A stretch of 64,000 nt of DNA from Pseudomonas sp. MM213 (GCF_020423045.1 NZ_CP081943.1:6014001-6078000); one strand, 5' to 3'; shown: positions 41,928 to 52,953, numbered from the stretch's first letter. Program-made: numbers and translations. Notes: generated by a model not told the origin, from the letters alone.

Positions 41928-43223
41928 TCACTCCTGAGCCGCCGTCTCCTTCGCCTGGCGCTTCTCGATCACATCCACCAACCGTTGGGCCAGTTTCGGG
42001 TAGTTCTCGTCGAAGTGGTGGCCGCCGGGCAGTTTGATGGCTTCGCCTACGGCGGTTTTGTCGGTGCAGCCACTTTCGTCGATTTCTTCTTCACCGAAGA
42101 TGCACACCACTTTCTCCGGCGGCAGCTTGGCCATTTCCGGGCCGGTGGCGGCTTCTTTGCCGGCGTTGCCGAGCCAGCCTTCGACTTCGATTTCGAAGCT
42201 GCCGGTGCGGGCGAAGGCCAGCAGGATGATTGCGTCGACGCGTTGCTGTTCCGAGGCTTCCAGGCGGTTGTAGATCGCCGGCAGGACGTCGGCGCCGAAT
42301 GAGTAGCCCGTCAGGATGAAGCGCTTGGTGCCCCATTTCTGCCGGTAGTGCTGCATCAGTTCAGCGAGGTCCAGGGCACTTTGCTCCGGGCTTTTGTGCT
42401 GCCAGTAGTAGCGCAGGGTGTCGATGCCGACGACCGGGTAGCCGATCTTGGCCATTTCGCCCGCTACGTCGCGGTCGAGGTCGCGCCAGCCGCCGTCACC
42501 GGAGAGGAACAGGGTGACGGTGTCCTTGGCCTGGCCGGCCGGGACTTCAACCACTGGGATTTGCAGGCCGCCAGCGGCTTTGTCGCCACCGACGAGGAGC
42601 TTGCGCAGTTCGTTGTTCAGCACTTGCGGCAGGTTGATGTCGTAGTCGCTGATGCTGGTTTCGGCGTTGGGTTGGTCGCGCACGAAGCCGGCGCTGGTGT
42701 CGTCCGGGTTGTCGTTCCATGCCACCAGCCAGTGACCGTGAGCGGCGCTTTTCGGCAGCAGGTGGGTGCAGCCGGGTTTTTCCAGGGCCAGGTCCACCGA
42801 CACGGCCTGGGACTTGTCGTCCTTCTGCTCGGACAACCAGCGCCATGCCAGTACGGCGCCAGGGCCGATGCCGCTGACCAGCGTCGCCGGGCCTTTGAGT
42901 TCTCTCAGGCCGGATTGCAGGGCGCGGCTTTGCAACAGGCAGTCCTTGGGCAGGATCACCTGAACGATCTGCGCCGAGCCGCTGCGGCTCAGGGTCATCA
43001 ATTGTTTGTCGCTGAGCTTCTGGTCGTCATTGACCGCCACCAGCACCTGGGCGCGCGGCGTGTTGCCGGGGATGACGCGGGTCATCGCGGCGCCGTCGGC
43101 CGGTGTCAGCCGTTCGAGCGTCGGTTCTGGCGCCGGGCGTTTGAGGTACCAGTAACCGCCACCGAGAATCAGGGCCAGCACTACCAGTGTGCCCAGTACG
43201 TACCGCAAGGAGCGTTGAATCAT
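41928..43223 (-). CDS. AcvB/VirJ-family periplasmic hydrolase (aminoacyl-phosphatidylglycerol hydrolase-like)
   Basis: 431 residues with an N-terminal membrane anchor or signal (YVLGTLVVLALILGGGYWYL) and two alpha/beta-hydrolase-like halves. The second half has FLSGDGGWRDLD and the serine-nucleophile elbow LTGYSFGADVLP. In P. aeruginosa the homologue PA0919 hydrolyses alanyl-phosphatidylglycerol made by the neighbouring MprF. The start overlaps the mprF stop (TGATG), so the two are cotranslated. The function is inferred from family and context. Confidence 0.87.
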   Translation of the reverse strand: MIQRSLRYVLGTLVVLALILGGGYWYLKRPAPEPTLERLTPADGAAMTRVIPGNTPRAQVLVAVNDDQKLSDKQLMTLSRSGSAQIVQVILPKDCLLQSRALQSGLRELKGPATLVSGIGPGAVLAWRWLSEQKDDKSQAVSVDLALEKPGCTHLLPKSAAHGHWLVAWNDNPDDTSAGFVRDQPNAETSISDYDINLPQVLNNELRKLLVGGDKAAGGLQIPVVEVPAGQAKDTVTLFLSGDGGWRDLDRDVAGEMAKIGYPVVGIDTLRYYWQHKSPEQSALDLAELMQHYRQKWGTKRFILTGYSFGADVLPAIYNRLEASEQQRVDAIILLAFARTGSFEIEVEGWLGNAGKEAATGPEMAKLPPEKVVCIFGEEEIDESGCTDKTAVGEAIKLPGGHHFDENYPKLAQRLVDVIEKRQAKETAAQE

Positions 43224-45865
43224 CAGCGTTTCACCAATCCAGTCAAGCCGCCCGCAATCAGGGCAGCAGTGTCGGCCAGGGCAACCAGCGGATCGAGTCC
43301 GGCGGGCACAGCCATATAACGGGGTTCCCAGTCAGGCTGGAACTTGTCTTTGAAGCGGCGCAAGCCTTGGAAGTTGTACAGCTGCTCACCACGGCGGAAA
43401 ACCATCGAGCCCAGACGCTGGGTCAGTGGTGCGCCACGACGGGGTTGCAACCCCGACAGCGGCACCATGCCCAGGCTGAAACGCGCGTATCCATGATTTT
43501 TATAATGTTGAATCAGGCCGACCATCATGAATTCCATGGTCAGTTTGGGGGCGTCCGGGTGTGCGCGCATCAGGTCGAGGCTGGCCAGGTCATGGCCGAA
43601 AGTCTCGAGCAAATTGGCGAACGCCACCGGGCGCCCTTCGAAACGGATGACAGCGATGCGGAAATGCTTGAGGTAGTCATCACCGAAACGACCGAGGGAG
43701 AAGCCTTTCTCGCGCACGTTCTTGCCGGTCAGCCAGGCATCGGAAATCACCTTGAGCTCATCCATCGGCGCATGCCCTGGCTCATGGATCTCCAGCGACA
43801 GGCCATCACGGGTGCCACGGTTCCAGGTGTAGCGCAGGTCTTTCATCTCTTTGCCCTTGGCTTCGAGATCAAAGCGCTGCAGATCGACCCGGGCTTCTTC
43901 GCCGAGCTTGATCGCAGTCAGGCCGATGTCCATGTAGTACGGCAGGTTCTCGGCGCGTACTTGGTAGAACACGGGGCGGGCGTGGTGGATGTCACAGAGG
44001 TCGCGGAACTGCCAGATCATTTCCGCCCGTTGCTGGGTCGGGCCGATCGGGTCATACAAGGCCACCAGGCTGCGTCCACGGCGGGCGTACATCAGGAACG
44101 CTTCGTCGTTAGGGTGAAACAGCAGCGCCTTGTCACCGGTCAGGGCGAGGCCACCGTCCGGTTGGGCGGAAGCCATCAGGATTTTTACCGCGCGGTCCAG
44201 TTCGTCCGGCGTGGGCAGGTGGATCACCGGGCGTGCGGTGCGCAGCAGCCAGGTCAGGGACACCACAACCAGCAGCACGGCGGCGCCGAGCAGCGAGCGC
44301 AAGCCACGCGGGGCGTCGGCGTCGAGGGTGAACTGCCACCAGAGTTGATGGCTGTAGGGAACGTCCTGATAAGCGAACAGCAGCAGCCAGATCGACGCAC
44401 CGAGTACACAAAGGCTCGACACCAGATACAGCGGCGAAAACGGCAGTTCGGTCAGGCGGCTCGGGCGATAGAACGAGCGCCGGAAAACCCCCAGCAGGCT
44501 CGCGGTCAGGGTCATCAGGCAGGCTTCTTCCCAGTCGAAACCCTTGAGCAGAGAAAGCACGGCACCGACCAGCAACAGAATGGTGGTCAGCATCCACGCG
44601 GCCGACAGGCGTCGACGCAGGCCTTGGGCCAGCAGCAGGCAAAGCACGCCGACCAGGCTGGCGCCGAAGTGTGAAGCGTCGACCAGTCGATGAGGAATCA
44701 GGAAACCGATGTGTTCCAGGCGCGTATCGATTTCCGGGGTCACGCCGGAGAACAGCAGCACCACGCCGGACAGAAACACCAGCACCGCCAGAATCGGAGC
44801 GGCCAGGCCAGAGGCTGCACGCAAGGATTGACGCGTCTGAAACAAACGCTGGCCTTCATTGACCAACAGCAGCAAGCACGCGACCAGCAGCGGCAGCACC
44901 ACGTAGATCAGGCGATAGAGCAGCAACGCGGCGGCCAGCGGCGCGGCGCCAAGTTTGTCGGCGAAGGCGGCCAAAAGAATGGCTTCGAATACGCCGACGC
45001 CACCGGGAACATGGCTGAGCACACCTGCGGCCAACGCCAGCAAGTACACCAGCAGGAATGCGCCGAAGGGCGGTGCTTCCGGCAGCAACAGATATAGCAC
45101 GGTCGCGGCGGCGGCTACGTCGAGGGCGGTAATGACCAGTTGCAGGAACGTCAGGCGACGGCCCGGAAGGCGCAGGGTGCGACGGCCGACCTTGACCAAC
45201 AGGTTGTCTGCATAAGGCTGCTCTGGCAGGCGCCGGCGATAGATACCGACGGCCAATACGGTAAACAACAGCAATACAGCGGCGGCAATCGCACCCAGCA
45301 GCATCTGAGAGAGGCCCAGGGCGGCAGAGGCGGCAGGCAGGTTGCTGAGCGTGGCGAGGGCGGCCAGCGGGGGCAGGGCGCAGCCGAGCGAGAGGCTGGC
45401 AAACAGCGTCATGTGCGCGACATCGGAAGCCCCCAGGCCATGACGCGCATATAAACGGTAGCGAACCGAGCCTCCCGAGAGCATCGACAGGCCAATGGCA
45501 TTACCGATGGCAAATGCTGTGAACCCGCCCAGGGCAAGAATCCGCGGCGCCAGGGTCACGCCGGCATAGCGGCTGGCCGACCATTCGTAGCCAAGCAAGA
45601 TGATGAAGCCGACCACGGTTGCGGCCAATGCGCCGAGCAGTGCCGGTTTCGGTACGTCGAGAATGGAGTCGTGCAGAGCGTACAGATCGAGTTCGCTCAA
45701 CAGGTGGCGACAGGCAATCAGCGCGATAGCGAACAACAGCAGGGTGACCGCCAGGCCAATGGGCTGACGGTACTTGCTGACCAGATCAAGCAAGCGCAGA
45801 CGCTCGGCTTTGATCGGTTGTGTCGCTGTGACGGTGTCTTGTGAATCAGACGAGTTGGCGCGCAT
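43223..45865 (-). CDS. mprF: Aminoacyl-phosphatidylglycerol synthase/flippase MprF
   Basis: 880 residues. The N-terminal part has about 14 membrane segments and forms the flippase. The C-terminal about 300 residues are the DUF2156 synthase domain (LALTGDKALLFHPNDEAFLM, RSLVALYDPIGPTQ) that transfers Ala or Lys from tRNA to phosphatidylglycerol, reducing membrane negative charge and antimicrobial-peptide sensitivity. The ATG at 45865 follows AGAGGTG; a TTG one codon upstream is possible. First gene of the operon with the AcvB-like hydrolase. Confidence 0.93.
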   Translation of the reverse strand: MRANSSDSQDTVTATQPIKAERLRLLDLVSKYRQPIGLAVTLLLFAIALIACRHLLSELDLYALHDSILDVPKPALLGALAATVVGFIILLGYEWSASRYAGVTLAPRILALGGFTAFAIGNAIGLSMLSGGSVRYRLYARHGLGASDVAHMTLFASLSLGCALPPLAALATLSNLPAASAALGLSQMLLGAIAAAVLLLFTVLAVGIYRRRLPEQPYADNLLVKVGRRTLRLPGRRLTFLQLVITALDVAAAATVLYLLLPEAPPFGAFLLVYLLALAAGVLSHVPGGVGVFEAILLAAFADKLGAAPLAAALLLYRLIYVVLPLLVACLLLLVNEGQRLFQTRQSLRAASGLAAPILAVLVFLSGVVLLFSGVTPEIDTRLEHIGFLIPHRLVDASHFGASLVGVLCLLLAQGLRRRLSAAWMLTTILLLVGAVLSLLKGFDWEEACLMTLTASLLGVFRRSFYRPSRLTELPFSPLYLVSSLCVLGASIWLLLFAYQDVPYSHQLWWQFTLDADAPRGLRSLLGAAVLLVVVSLTWLLRTARPVIHLPTPDELDRAVKILMASAQPDGGLALTGDKALLFHPNDEAFLMYARRGRSLVALYDPIGPTQQRAEMIWQFRDLCDIHHARPVFYQVRAENLPYYMDIGLTAIKLGEEARVDLQRFDLEAKGKEMKDLRYTWNRGTRDGLSLEIHEPGHAPMDELKVISDAWLTGKNVREKGFSLGRFGDDYLKHFRIAVIRFEGRPVAFANLLETFGHDLASLDLMRAHPDAPKLTMEFMMVGLIQHYKNHGYARFSLGMVPLSGLQPRRGAPLTQRLGSMVFRRGEQLYNFQGLRRFKDKFQPDWEPRYMAVPAGLDPLVALADTAALIAGGLTGLVKR

Positions 45866-46106
45866 CAATCACCTCTTGGATTGTGCGCGACAGGATGGGG
45901 GTATCCAGCCAAGTTACCAATCCCTGTAGAAAAAAATAATCACAAATATTAACGCCTCTCACCGATCAGCGGCGATGGCATGGCATCCGTCGTAGGGGGG
46001 GCGGTCTGCGATTCAGCATAGTCTGAACTCAGAACTCAGGTGATCCCGAACGCTTCCCTACACAGTGACAGGTCATTGTTGCGAAAGGACTTTTTCAACA
46101 GATACA

Positions 46107-46138
46107 AAAAAGGCCACTCTTTCGAGTAGCCTTTTTTG
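46107..46138 (-). terminator. Terminator after tRNA-fMet (copy 1)
   Basis: AAAAGGCTACTC/GAGTGGCCTTTT stem following the tRNA on the minus strand. It is identical to the one after copy 2. Confidence 0.85.
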
Positions 46139-46143
46139 ATGTT

Positions 46144-46220
<77 letters not shown>

Positions 46221-46410
46221 TCTGTGTGGCGGCATTCTATAGAGATACGCCAGTGTGTCAACCGTTAATCCGGCGCCGGGTCAAATAAGCGTAAATAAGC
46301 GGCGAACGGTCGCAGGGGAGCGTTAAGTTTCGGAATCAGAACGATTTCTCCGTGCTGTCAAAAAACAAATTACTCACGGAATGTTGGGGGACGCACCGAT
46401 GCGCATTACC

Positions 46411-46540
46411 TGTAGGAGCCGGCTTGTCTGCGGGCGGCGTTCCGACGATGGACTCGAGTGCGCCGCGTTGATTCAGGCAGCACGCGTTATCGTTAACGAC
46501 CATCGTCGGAGCGCCGCCCGCAGACAAGCCGGCTCCTACA
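46411..46540. repeat. REP pair between the two initiator tRNA genes
   Basis: Long arms (GTAGGAGCCGGCTTGTCTGC GGGCGGCG…, over 30 bases each) with a core containing ACGCGTTATCGTTAACG. It divides the two tRNA transcription units. Confidence 0.9.
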
Positions 46541-46593
46541 GGAAAGCGTGCATGAATTGAAATCGAATCGCATGGCAAAACACGCGCGCACAA

Positions 46594-46624
46594 AAAAGGC
46601 CACTCTTTCGAGTAGCCTTTTTTG
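46594..46624 (-). terminator. Terminator after tRNA-fMet (copy 2)
   Basis: Same hairpin as at 46107-46138, showing that the tRNA and terminator were duplicated together. Confidence 0.85.
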
Positions 46625-46629
46625 ATGTT

Positions 46630-46706
<77 letters not shown>

Positions 46707-46923
46707 TCTGTGTGTCGGCATTCTACAGAGGATCGCCGGGCTGTCAACCTTCAATCCAGATAAAACCTGTTCTGGTTCAATCGCTTAGCTCTGAAAGAGG
46801 GCGGTGTGATCGGCTGTGAGTCAGGCCTGGCAAGGCTTGCAGCTCTATCGCAGGGGCACTTTCGATTGAGAAAATAAATTCATCTGTAACTTTTCCTACC
46901 ATTGGGTAAGAACATTCAGACTA

Positions 46924-46939
46924 CTGGTGCTATATACAG
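46924..46939 (+). promoter_or_regulatory. LexA box of dinB
   Basis: CTGG-N8-ACAG, 69 bases upstream of the dinB ATG, with the same single departure from consensus as the recA box. Confidence 0.82.
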
Positions 46940-47007
46940 GTGTCGGTGAGATACTGCAGATCCGGCACGCCTTGACTCCAATTCTACGCCATGAACACCG
47001 CTTTTAT

Positions 47008-48069
47008 ATGAGCCAGCGAAAAATCATCCACGTCGATTGTGACTGCTTCTACGCTGCCATCGAGATGCGCGACGACCCGCGCCTCGCCGGTAAACCCCTG
47101 GCGGTGGGTGGTTCGGCGGATCGGCGCGGGGTGATTGCCACCTGTAACTATGAAGCGCGGGCGTATGGCGTGCGTTCGGCGATGTCGTCGGGGCACGCCT
47201 TGAAGTTGTGCCCTGACCTGACCATCGTCAAGCCGCGCATGGACGCCTACCGGGAAGCCTCGAAGGAAATTCACACGATCTTTCGCGATTACACCGACCT
47301 GATCGAGCCGCTTTCCCTCGATGAGGCTTACCTCGATGTGTCGGACAGTGCGCACTTCGGCGGCAGCGCCACGCGAATTGCCCAGGACATCCGTCGTCGG
47401 GTGTCCAATCAGTTGCACATCACGGTTTCCGCCGGCGTGGCGCCGAACAAGTTCCTGGCCAAGATTGCCAGCGACTGGAAGAAGCCCAATGGCTTGTTTG
47501 TCATTACGCCGGATCAGGTCGAGGATTTCGTCAGCGGTTTGCCCGTCAGCAAGCTCCACGGCGTTGGCAAAGTGACTGCCGACAAGCTGGGCAGGCTCGG
47601 CATTGTCGATTGTTCGCATTTGCGCGAATGGGACAAGTTGGCGCTGGTGCGTGAATTCGGCAGCTTTGGCGAGCGATTGTGGAGTCTGGCCCGTGGGATC
47701 GATGATCGGTTGGTGCACAACGACAGTCGGCGGCAATCGATCAGTGTCGAAAACACCTATGACGTGGATCTACCGGATCTGGTGAGCTGTCTGGATAAAT
47801 TGCCCGAGTTGCTGGAAACCCTGGCGGGCCGCATGGCGCGAATCGACAACAGCTATCGGCCGGGCAAGCCGTTCGTCAAAGTGAAATTCCATGACTTTAC
47901 CCAGACCACGCTGGAGCAGGCCGGGGCAGGGCGGGATCTGGGGAGTTATCAGTTGCTGCTGACCCAGGCGTTCAATCGCGGCGGGAAACCGGTGCGGTTG
48001 TTGGGGGTCGGGGTGAGGCTGGAGGATTTGCGCGGAGGGTTTGAGCAGATGGAGTTGTTTGAGCGGTAG
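47008..48069 (+). CDS. dinB: DNA polymerase IV
   Basis: 353-residue Y-family translesion polymerase. Catalytic acidic residues are in IIHVDCDCFYAAIEM and PLSLDEAYLDVS; helix-hairpin-helix LPVSKLHGVGKVTADKL follows. The C-terminus ends MELFER, a possible sliding-clamp contact. The ATG at 47008 (MSQRKIIHVDCD) is chosen; the upstream extension begins close to the LexA box. SOS regulation is inferred from that box. Confidence 0.94.
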   Translation: MSQRKIIHVDCDCFYAAIEMRDDPRLAGKPLAVGGSADRRGVIATCNYEARAYGVRSAMSSGHALKLCPDLTIVKPRMDAYREASKEIHTIFRDYTDLIEPLSLDEAYLDVSDSAHFGGSATRIAQDIRRRVSNQLHITVSAGVAPNKFLAKIASDWKKPNGLFVITPDQVEDFVSGLPVSKLHGVGKVTADKLGRLGIVDCSHLREWDKLALVREFGSFGERLWSLARGIDDRLVHNDSRRQSISVENTYDVDLPDLVSCLDKLPELLETLAGRMARIDNSYRPGKPFVKVKFHDFTQTTLEQAGAGRDLGSYQLLLTQAFNRGGKPVRLLGVGVRLEDLRGGFEQMELFER

Positions 48070-48092
48070 TTTTTGCGGTGACTATCAGAGCC

Positions 48093-48176
48093 TCTTCGCG
48101 GGCAAGCCTCGCTCCTACAGGGACTATGCGAGACCTGTAGGAGCGAGCGGTGCGGCGATCCGACTTGCCCGCGAAG
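48093..48176. repeat. REP pair
   Basis: Arms TTCGCGGGCAAGCCTCGCTC and its imperfect complement GAGCGGTGCGGCGATCCGAC…. It lies between convergent dinB and the lipoprotein gene. Confidence 0.82.
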
Positions 48177-48179
48177 CTT

Positions 48180-49133
48180 TTAGTTCGGTCCCGGATCCGC
48201 GACGAGCCGCCCGGCATCCTTGGTCAACGACTTGAGGAATTCGGTCTGCAACTCAGGATCGTTACGCGTCAGCTCAATCAAACTCTGTTCAAGCTCACTG
48301 GCTTCTTCTTCCAGACCCAGCTCCGACAGGCGCTTGACCCGGTGTACCCACTGGCTCACTTCGTCGTCTTCAAGATCGTCGTAAATCAGCCCGTGGGCTT
48401 CGAGCAATTTGCCGCGTAACGAGCTGCTGACCGCCAGGGTCGAGTCCGTGTGCACATCGTCCTGACTATCTTCGACCTTGATCAGCAGGCGACTCAGGTG
48501 ATTGATGTCATGTTCAGCGAACGGGCTATCCAGCAGGTTCAAGCGCAACACACCGTTTTTGTCGGTGCTCAGCTCGAACGTTTCCTTGCCGGCCTTGACC
48601 TCCACCGGGCGCTCGCTCCAGGGCAGGCTCGAGTATTCGGTGCGCTTGTCGAGCTGGACTTCGTCGATGCCGGCGAGGTTCTGCTGTGCACGACCGTGGG
48701 ACGGCGCGTTCATGAACGGGTTGAGCCCGGCGAAACCGTAGCTGAACCAGTCCTTGGTCACGCTATCCGGCAGGTTGCCGAGGGCGAACACGTTGACCAC
48801 GTTCGCGCCGACACCGGCCACCACGGCCACCGCACCCAGCGGGATCTCGTAGACCTCCCGCCAGGGTTGGTAAGGCGTGTAGCGATCGTAATGACGGGTG
48901 ACTTCGAACTCGGTGACTTCGAAGGTCTTCTGCTCGTGGATCTTCACCCGACGTTGCGGCAGCTCAAGCACCTTGGGCTCACCGACATCGATCTGCAGGC
49001 TGTGATCGAGCAATTTGCGCTCGACACGAGCCTCGTGCTCGCTGCGTTGCGACATGTGATTGGCGCAGCCGCTGACCAGCAGGGTGCCGCACAGGGCGGC
49101 ACCACCGAGGCCTAAGGTGTTTCGCTTGAACAT
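48180..49133 (-). CDS. Conserved lipoprotein of unknown function
   Basis: 317 residues. A lipoprotein signal is visible (GGAALCGTLLVSGC, lipobox LVSGC). A hydrophobic segment (IPLGAVAVVAGVGANVVNVF) is in the middle, and the C-terminal third is acidic and helical (LELGLEEEASELEQSLIEL). I recognise no catalytic motif. It lies 17 bases downstream of proS on the same strand and may be cotranscribed, though a functional link is not evident. Confidence 0.75.
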   Translation of the reverse strand: MFKRNTLGLGGAALCGTLLVSGCANHMSQRSEHEARVERKLLDHSLQIDVGEPKVLELPQRRVKIHEQKTFEVTEFEVTRHYDRYTPYQPWREVYEIPLGAVAVVAGVGANVVNVFALGNLPDSVTKDWFSYGFAGLNPFMNAPSHGRAQQNLAGIDEVQLDKRTEYSSLPWSERPVEVKAGKETFELSTDKNGVLRLNLLDSPFAEHDINHLSRLLIKVEDSQDDVHTDSTLAVSSSLRGKLLEAHGLIYDDLEDDEVSQWVHRVKRLSELGLEEEASELEQSLIELTRNDPELQTEFLKSLTKDAGRLVADPGPN

Positions 49134-49150
49134 GACTTCTCTATCTGGTG

Positions 49151-50866
49151 TCAGCGGCGGATACGGGCCTGGAGGAAGGACAGCACGTCAGCGACCGGCA
49201 GCGCTTGCGCCTCGGGCTCGGTGCGGCTCTTGTATTCCAGATTGCCTTCGGCGAGGCCGCGGTCACTGACCACGATCCGGTGAGGAATGCCGATCAGCTC
49301 CATGTCCGCGAACTTGATGCCCGGGCTGGTTTTCTTGTCGCGATCGTCCAGCAGCACTTCGAAGCCGGCCGCAGTCAACTCGGCGTACAGCTTGTCGGTC
49401 GCTTCGCGAACCTGTTCGGTTTCGTAGCGCAGCGGCACCAGCGCGATCTGGAATGGCGCCAGTGTGTCGCTCCAGATGATCCCGTTGGCGTCGTTGTTCT
49501 GCTCGATGGCCGCCGCTACCACGCGGGAAACGCCGATGCCGTAGCAACCCATTTCCAGGGTGACCGGCTTGCCGTTCTCGCCCAGCACTTCGCACTTCAT
49601 CGCTTTGCTGTACTTGTTGCCCAGCTGGAAGATGTGCCCGACTTCGATGCCGCGCTTGATTTCCAGGGTGCCTTTGCCGTCCGGGCTCGGATCACCGGCC
49701 ACGACGTTACGCAGGTCGGCAACGGTCGGAACCGGCAGGTCACGCTCCCAGTTCACGCCGAAGTAGTGCTTGTCGTCGATGTTTGCACCGATACCGAAGT
49801 CGCTCATCAGCTCGACGGAACGGTCGATGATGATCGGCAGCGGCAGGTTCAACGGGCCGAGGGAACCGGCGCCGGCGCCAATGGCGTCGCGCAGTTCGCT
49901 TTCGGACGCCATGACCAGCGGGCTGGCAACGCCAGGCTGGTTGGCGGCCTTGATTTCGTTCAGCTCGTGGTCGCCACGGATGATCAGGGCAATCAGCTTG
50001 CCTTTCTCTTCAGCGTGAACCACGAGGGTCTTGATGGTCTTTTCAATCGGCAGATTGAATTTTTCCACCAGCGCGGCGATGGTCTTGGTATCTGGCGTGT
50101 CGACCAGGCGCATCTCTTCAGTCGGTGCGGCGCGGGAGGTTTCACGCGGTACCGCTTCGGCTTTTTCGATGTTCGCTGCGTAGTCGGAACCGTTGCTGAA
50201 GACGATATCGTCTTCGCCGGATTCGGCCAGTACGTGGAATTCGTGGGAGCCGGCGCCGCCGATGGAGCCGTTATCGGCTTCGACAGGGCGGAACTTCAGG
50301 CCCAGGCGGGTGAACACGTTGCAGTACGCCTGGTGCATGCGGTCGTAGGTGACCTGCAGCGAAGGCTGGTCCGCGTGGAACGAGTAGGCGTCCTTCATGA
50401 TGAATTCGCGGCCGCGCATCAAACCGAAGCGTGGGCGGATTTCGTCACGGAATTTGGTCTGGATCTGATACAGGTTGATCGGCAGCTGTTTGTAGCTGCT
50501 CAACTCGTTGCGCATCAGGTCGGTGATCACTTCTTCGTGGGTCGGGCCGGCGCAGAAGTCGCGACCGTGGCGATCCTTGAAGCGCAGCAATTCAGGGCCG
50601 TATTCTTCCCAGCGACCGGATTCCTGCCACAGCTCAGCCGGTTGTGTACTCGGCATCAACACTTCAAGAGAGCCTGCGGCGTTCATTTCTTCACGAACGA
50701 TGGCTTCGACCTTGCGCATTACTCGCAAGCCCATCGGCAGCCAGGTGTACAGGCCCGAGGCGAGTTTGCGGATCATGCCGGCGCGCAGCATCAGCTGATG
50801 GCTGATGACGACCGCGTCGGAAGGCGTTTCTTTCTGTGTGGCGAGCAAAAATTGACTGGTGCGCAT
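49151..50866 (-). CDS. proS: Prolyl-tRNA synthetase
   Basis: 571-residue class II synthetase of the bacterial type. The N-terminal part shows [20 protein letters not shown] and [11 protein letters not shown], then [20 protein letters not shown] (motif 2). An inserted YbaK-like editing domain occupies about residues 225-390. The C-terminal half has [21 protein letters not shown] (motif 3) and the anticodon-binding domain. The ATG at 50866 begins [11 protein letters not shown]. Confidence 0.96.
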   Translation of the reverse strand: MRTSQFLLATQKETPSDAVVISHQLMLRAGMIRKLASGLYTWLPMGLRVMRKVEAIVREEMNAAGSLEVLMPSTQPAELWQESGRWEEYGPELLRFKDRHGRDFCAGPTHEEVITDLMRNELSSYKQLPINLYQIQTKFRDEIRPRFGLMRGREFIMKDAYSFHADQPSLQVTYDRMHQAYCNVFTRLGLKFRPVEADNGSIGGAGSHEFHVLAESGEDDIVFSNGSDYAANIEKAEAVPRETSRAAPTEEMRLVDTPDTKTIAALVEKFNLPIEKTIKTLVVHAEEKGKLIALIIRGDHELNEIKAANQPGVASPLVMASESELRDAIGAGAGSLGPLNLPLPIIIDRSVELMSDFGIGANIDDKHYFGVNWERDLPVPTVADLRNVVAGDPSPDGKGTLEIKRGIEVGHIFQLGNKYSKAMKCEVLGENGKPVTLEMGCYGIGVSRVVAAAIEQNNDANGIIWSDTLAPFQIALVPLRYETEQVREATDKLYAELTAAGFEVLLDDRDKKTSPGIKFADMELIGIPHRIVVSDRGLAEGNLEYKSRTEPEAQALPVADVLSFLQARIRR

Positions 50867-50996
50867 GGTTGGCCGTTGTCGGTTGCTGATGACGAGAAAT
50901 GACGGAGCATTGTACGGGCGAGATCTGCTGGCGTACAGGCGCGCGGTCGGTGGTGTGGCAGGAGGGCGGGATTCTCCACGCCCTTTGCGATGCTTC

Positions 50997-52556
50997 CTAC
51001 GATTCTTCCGCGACCTGGGCTGGAACCGGCTCAGGCTTTGGGGTTGGGCCTTCGCGGCGGCTCTCCTGGAACCAGTGCAAGGCGATCAACACCAGCGTCG
51101 GAACACCCAGCAGCGCGGTGATCAGGAAGAAATCATGGTAGCCGAATTTTTCCACCATGACCCCGGAATAGCCACCGATCAGGCGCGGCAGCAGGAGCAT
51201 GATCGAGCTGAGCAGGGCGTATTGGGTGGCGGAGAACTTGAGGTTGGTCAGGCTCGACAGGTAGGCGACGAACGCGGAGGTCGCCAGGCCCGAGCTGAAG
51301 TTGTCCAGGGATATGGTCAGGATCAGCATGTTCAGATTGGCGCCCATGTCGGCGAGCATCAGGAACAGCAAATTGGTGCCCGCTGACGCCACGCCGCCGA
51401 TGAACAGGATCGGCAGGATGCCGAATCGCACGATCAGCAGGCCGCCCATGCCGGCGCCGACCAGCGTCATGATCAGGCCGAAGATTTTGCTGACGCTGGC
51501 AATCTGATCCTTGGTGAAGCCCTGGTCGATATAGAACACGTTGGCCATCACGCCCATCACCGTATCCGACATCCGATACGTGGCGATCAGTCCGAGCAGC
51601 AGCAGCGCTTGCCAGCGGTAACGCAGAATGAAGTCGTTGACCGGTGTCAGCACCGGCGCCAGGCCACGACGGCCTATGGCCGACAGGCACATCGCGGTGA
51701 GCGAGGTGTAGAGGATCGCCCGCAGGAATGCGCGGTCCTGGAGCAGCAGGTCGAGCAGGCTGACGCCGTCAAACAGCACGCTGGCGAAGTCGGTGTTGTA
51801 GAGCTGGGTGAACATGGCCGGCACGGAAACCAGCAGCACGATCAGTACGAACACCGAGGCCAGTTGATGCACGAAGCTGTAGCGCCCGGCCTGCAGTTGC
51901 GTGCGCAATGGCACCGGCGGTTCGCGCATGAAGAAAGAGGTCAGCAGCGCCGGAACCATCAGGGCGCCGAACAGCAGGTAAGTGCCGGCCCATGCCGAAT
52001 GCTTGTAGTTGAAACCGGTGGAGCCAAAACCTTCGGCAAAGAACAGGGCGCCGGCAGTGGCCAGCAGTGCCGCGATCCGATAGCCGGACATGTAGCTGGC
52101 GGCCAGGGCAGCCTGGCGGCTGTCTTCGGCGATTTCCAGGCGATAGGCGTCGACCGCGATGTCTTGCGTCGCCGAGGCGAAGGCCACGACTACGGCGATG
52201 GCGATCAGCCAGGACAGGTGTTTTTGCGGGTCGCAGAAACCCATCCCGATCAAGCCGAGGATTACCAGTGCCTGGGAAAGTACCAGCCACGATCGACGGC
52301 GACCGAGCTTGCCGAGTAATGGCAGGCGCCATTGGTCCAGCAACGGTGACCAGACCCATTTAAAGGCGTAGGCCAGACCGATCAGGCTTGCATAGCCAAT
52401 GGTTTCGCGAGCCACACCGGCTTCACGCAACCAGACTGACAGTGTCGAAAACACCAGCATGTAGGGCAGGCCGGCGGCGAAACCAAGCAACAACAGCACA
52501 AGTGTCGATGGGCTGGCATAGGCGGCGAGCGCGGCGCGCCAGGTTTTACGGGGCAT
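50997..52556 (-). CDS. ampG: Muropeptide permease AmpG
   Basis: 519-residue major facilitator carrying anhydromuropeptides into the cytoplasm for cell-wall recycling and, indirectly, ampC control. About 14 membrane segments are visible. Family features are [20 protein letters not shown] near the N-terminus and [17 protein letters not shown]. It lies near ampG-like loci upstream of proS in other pseudomonads. The C-terminal tail is proline-rich. Confidence 0.93.
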   Translation of the reverse strand: MPRKTWRAALAAYASPSTLVLLLLGFAAGLPYMLVFSTLSVWLREAGVARETIGYASLIGLAYAFKWVWSPLLDQWRLPLLGKLGRRRSWLVLSQALVILGLIGMGFCDPQKHLSWLIAIAVVVAFASATQDIAVDAYRLEIAEDSRQAALAASYMSGYRIAALLATAGALFFAEGFGSTGFNYKHSAWAGTYLLFGALMVPALLTSFFMREPPVPLRTQLQAGRYSFVHQLASVFVLIVLLVSVPAMFTQLYNTDFASVLFDGVSLLDLLLQDRAFLRAILYTSLTAMCLSAIGRRGLAPVLTPVNDFILRYRWQALLLLGLIATYRMSDTVMGVMANVFYIDQGFTKDQIASVSKIFGLIMTLVGAGMGGLLIVRFGILPILFIGGVASAGTNLLFLMLADMGANLNMLILTISLDNFSSGLATSAFVAYLSSLTNLKFSATQYALLSSIMLLLPRLIGGYSGVMVEKFGYHDFFLITALLGVPTLVLIALHWFQESRREGPTPKPEPVPAQVAEES

Positions 52557-52599
52557 GGGCTGAAGTCTGCCTCAAGATTACGGAAACAAAGCGCGCACT

Positions 52600-52953
52600 C
52601 TAACCGCTGTGCTCTACCGGGCGCCAGCCATGGCGCTGAATATCAACACGATTGTTCAGGACACTGACGCCTTCGGAGCGCAATCGTGCGCGTTGCTCGT
52701 CCCCTGAAGGACTGCCCACGGGCAGGCTGATCCGACCGCCGGCACCGAGCACCCGGTGCCAGGGCAGTTTGGTGTCGCCGGGCAACTGGCTGAGCGTACG
52801 ACCGACCCAGCGCGCGGCGCGACCCAGTCCTGCGAGTTCGGCAAGTTGACCATAACTCACGACTTTGCCCTCGGGCACCTGCGCCAGAGTGAGGTACAGC
52901 GCCGTGCGTCGGATTTGCGCAGGGCTTTCGGTTTCTGCATCGGCGTCGGTCAC
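52600..52953 (-). CDS. Alkyltransferase-like (ATL/MGMT-family) protein
   Basis: 117 residues of the MGMT C-terminal domain fold. The motif that in MGMT is PCHR is PWHR here (LPWHRVLGAGGRISLP), so the alkyl-acceptor Cys is replaced by Trp. Such ATL proteins bind O6-alkylguanine and hand it to nucleotide excision repair. The GRAARWVGRTLSQLP segment is the helix-turn-helix recognition region. The first codon at 52953 gives MTDADAETESPAQ. Confidence 0.88.
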   Translation of the reverse strand: MTDADAETESPAQIRRTALYLTLAQVPEGKVVSYGQLAELAGLGRAARWVGRTLSQLPGDTKLPWHRVLGAGGRISLPVGSPSGDEQRARLRSEGVSVLNNRVDIQRHGWRPVEHSG

